From the NCBI GenBank assembly GCA_903828025.1, contig CAIKKO010000081.1, positions 1-13,164 on the forward strand: a stretch of DNA of 13,164 nt, in the 5' to 3' direction. Shown in pieces: positions 12,108 through 13,164 of the stretch (within the stretch, counting starts at the first letter, position 1; every line of letters begins with the position of its first letter). This stretch comes from an uncultured Sphingomonadales bacterium (lineage in GTDB: Bacteria > Pseudomonadota > Alphaproteobacteria > Sphingomonadales > Sphingomonadaceae). The notes below the pieces were generated by a model. That model was not told where the DNA came from, searched no databases, and saw nothing but the letters and a program-made list of their open reading frames with translations. The position numbers and the translations under genes are program-made.

Positions 12108-13164
12108 TTATCGCATCTTTTTGAGAAGCCACGAGAAAGTCTCACCGGTTCGGGGGATTTTGGCCGCGATGACCAGTTGGCGCGTGGCGATCGGTCTGCC
12201 CATGCCATCGGCCCAGATGCTCTCTTCCAGCACTACCGGGTCACGGCCTGAACGGAATTGCCACATACTGCCATCGGGCAGAGCCAGCGTGACGCCGAGC
12301 CCGTCGCTGCCCTGCGCCAATTCGATGTGGGGGCCGAGATGGAAGCGCAGCGCGACGCCGATCATACCGCGCTTGCCGCGCCGGCCGGTAGGCACAAGCA
12401 AGTCCTCGCCGCGCAGTTCGCTGCCATCGTCGCGCAGGATCAGAATGCGGCGATGAGTCAGGCCATACCGCGCGACATAGCCATTGTGGCTCGCCTCGAT
12501 CCGCGTTGCGCCGCCTTGGCCGACACTTGCAGCTTCGCCGGTCAGGGTGCGGCGGTCGACTTCGACCTCCGAAACCCCGGCACCCAACTTGCCGTTGATC
12601 AGCACCGCGGTCGAGTTGAAGTCGTCGATTGCCAGTGTGGAGTGCGCTGCCGTGGCGCGCAGTCCCTGGGCGAGCCGAAGCGGAATCTGCCCGCCGGCAA
12701 ACGCTGCACCGCCGCAATTGACGATCAGGCGTTCGCCATTGTGGCTGAACTCGAAGGCGAGGGTGGAGGCGCAACCATCGCGGGCATGGCGCGCAAGCGG
12801 TGGCGGCGCGGCGTCAAGTTGCAGGACTGCCCGGCCCGCCCCGACGCGCTGAAAGCCCCACTGGCGGGCATCGCGCAGCGGCCGCGTGCGTACACCGCTC
12901 GCCGCGACCAGCGCCGAAATCCGGCTGGCCTCGACGGCCCCTGCGCCCTGCCAGGATCCGAGCGCGCCGTCGCTGTGGAGCAAAGTGAGCAGCGGCGGCA
13001 CGAGCAGTTCAAGAATAGTTTCGAGCTGTGAGGGCGGCGTGGCCCGCACGGCTGCGTAACAGGCGCGTAGCTGAATCAGCAGCTCGATGGCTTCGATCTG
13101 CCCGAGCGGGCTACGCGAGAGCACCCCGCCATCATCGCCAACCAGATCACCGAGGGCGCGGATC
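12108..13164 (-). CDS. Heparinase II/III family protein (C-terminal part, 5' end off the right edge)
   Basis: About 351 C-terminal residues are visible and the frame stays open to the window edge, so the gene is cut and not truncated. Family marks: an alpha-helical stretch (LIQLRACYAAV, ILELLVPPLLTLLHSDGAL), then a beta-rich part with FEFSHNGERLIVNCGG, AHSTLAIDDFNST, and a late basic patch KRGMIGVALRFHLGP. Members are polysaccharide lyases acting on uronic-acid glycans; sphingomonads often carry this gene ahead of purH, and its natural substrate there is not known to me. The domain that usually holds the catalytic residues is partly outside the window, so activity cannot be judged. A GTG at 13124 is inside the gene and is not the start. 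The stop is 15 bp before the purH start. Confidence 0.85.
   Translation of the reverse strand, partial: IRALGDLVGDDGGVLSRSPLGQIEAIELLIQLRACYAAVRATPPSQLETILELLVPPLLTLLHSDGALGSWQGAGAVEASRISALVAASGVRTRPLRDARQWGFQRVGAGRAVLQLDAAPPPLARHARDGCASTLAFEFSHNGERLIVNCGGAAFAGGQIPLRLAQGLRATAAHSTLAIDDFNSTAVLINGKLGAGVSEVEVDRRTLTGEAASVGQGGATRIEASHNGYVARYGLTHRRILILRDDGSELRGEDLLVPTGRRGKRGMIGVALRFHLGPHIELAQGSDGLGVTLALPDGSMWQFRSGRDPVVLEESIWADGMGRPIATRQLVIAAKIPRTGETFSWLLKKMR

Noticed and set aside
11250..12251. A 333-codon plus-strand frame opposite purH and the heparinase-like gene
   Set aside because: It spans two genes on the other strand, has His/Arg/Gly-rich low-quality composition and no recognisable domain.

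Overview
The window is high-GC alphaproteobacterial chromosome, most probably from a sphingomonad (Novosphingobium, Sphingomonas or Erythrobacter relatives). This rests on gene content and protein style: a HemJ-type protoporphyrinogen oxidase, a DUF1491 protein, a heparinase-like gene directly ahead of purH, and the block ppsR-maf-aroE-coaE-dnaQ next to hemE. No tRNA, rRNA, insertion sequence, integrase, phage gene or CRISPR array was seen. The DNA reads as core chromosome with one probable lineage-specific two-gene insertion.

Left part (1-3962). On the minus strand lie the 5' part of rho (cut by the window edge), hemJ and hemE. Between hemJ and hemE, on the opposite strand, sits a two-gene cassette: a small DUF2946-like membrane/periplasmic protein and an exported, predicted outer-membrane beta-barrel protein whose mature N-terminus begins CASCGC.

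Centre (3963-4331). This divergent, non-coding 369-bp gap between hemE and ppsR is the best candidate for the chromosomal replication origin. The same two gene families flank the Caulobacter origin. Here the gap holds a 73% A+T tract next to hemE, nested palindromes, two inverted CTTTCCACAG boxes close to the DnaA consensus plus weaker boxes, five GANTC (CcrM-type) sites in about 340 bp, a 12-bp inverted repeat, TGTCCCC repeats and an 11-bp-spaced direct repeat. Most genes on both sides are transcribed away from it.

Right of the gap (4332-7949). This is a tight plus-strand operon: the PEP synthase/PPDK regulatory protein, a Maf-like nucleotide pyrophosphatase, shikimate dehydrogenase, dephospho-CoA kinase and the DNA polymerase III epsilon (proofreading) subunit. 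Two joins are 4-bp ATGA overlaps. It is followed by hpf (long-form ribosome hibernation factor), ptsN (EIIA-Ntr), a DUF1491 gene and an exported SleB-type cell-wall hydrolase.

Far right (10503-13164). On the minus strand, convergent with sleB, are purH (bifunctional purine synthesis enzyme, GTG start) and, 15 bp upstream of it, the 3' part of a heparinase II/III-like gene that runs off the right edge. A GC-rich hairpin separates sleB and purH.

The strongest result is the origin assignment. It is inferred from synteny and motif content and is not measured. I did not find a clearly new biological system. The metal-like DUF2946/beta-barrel cassette is the least understood part.
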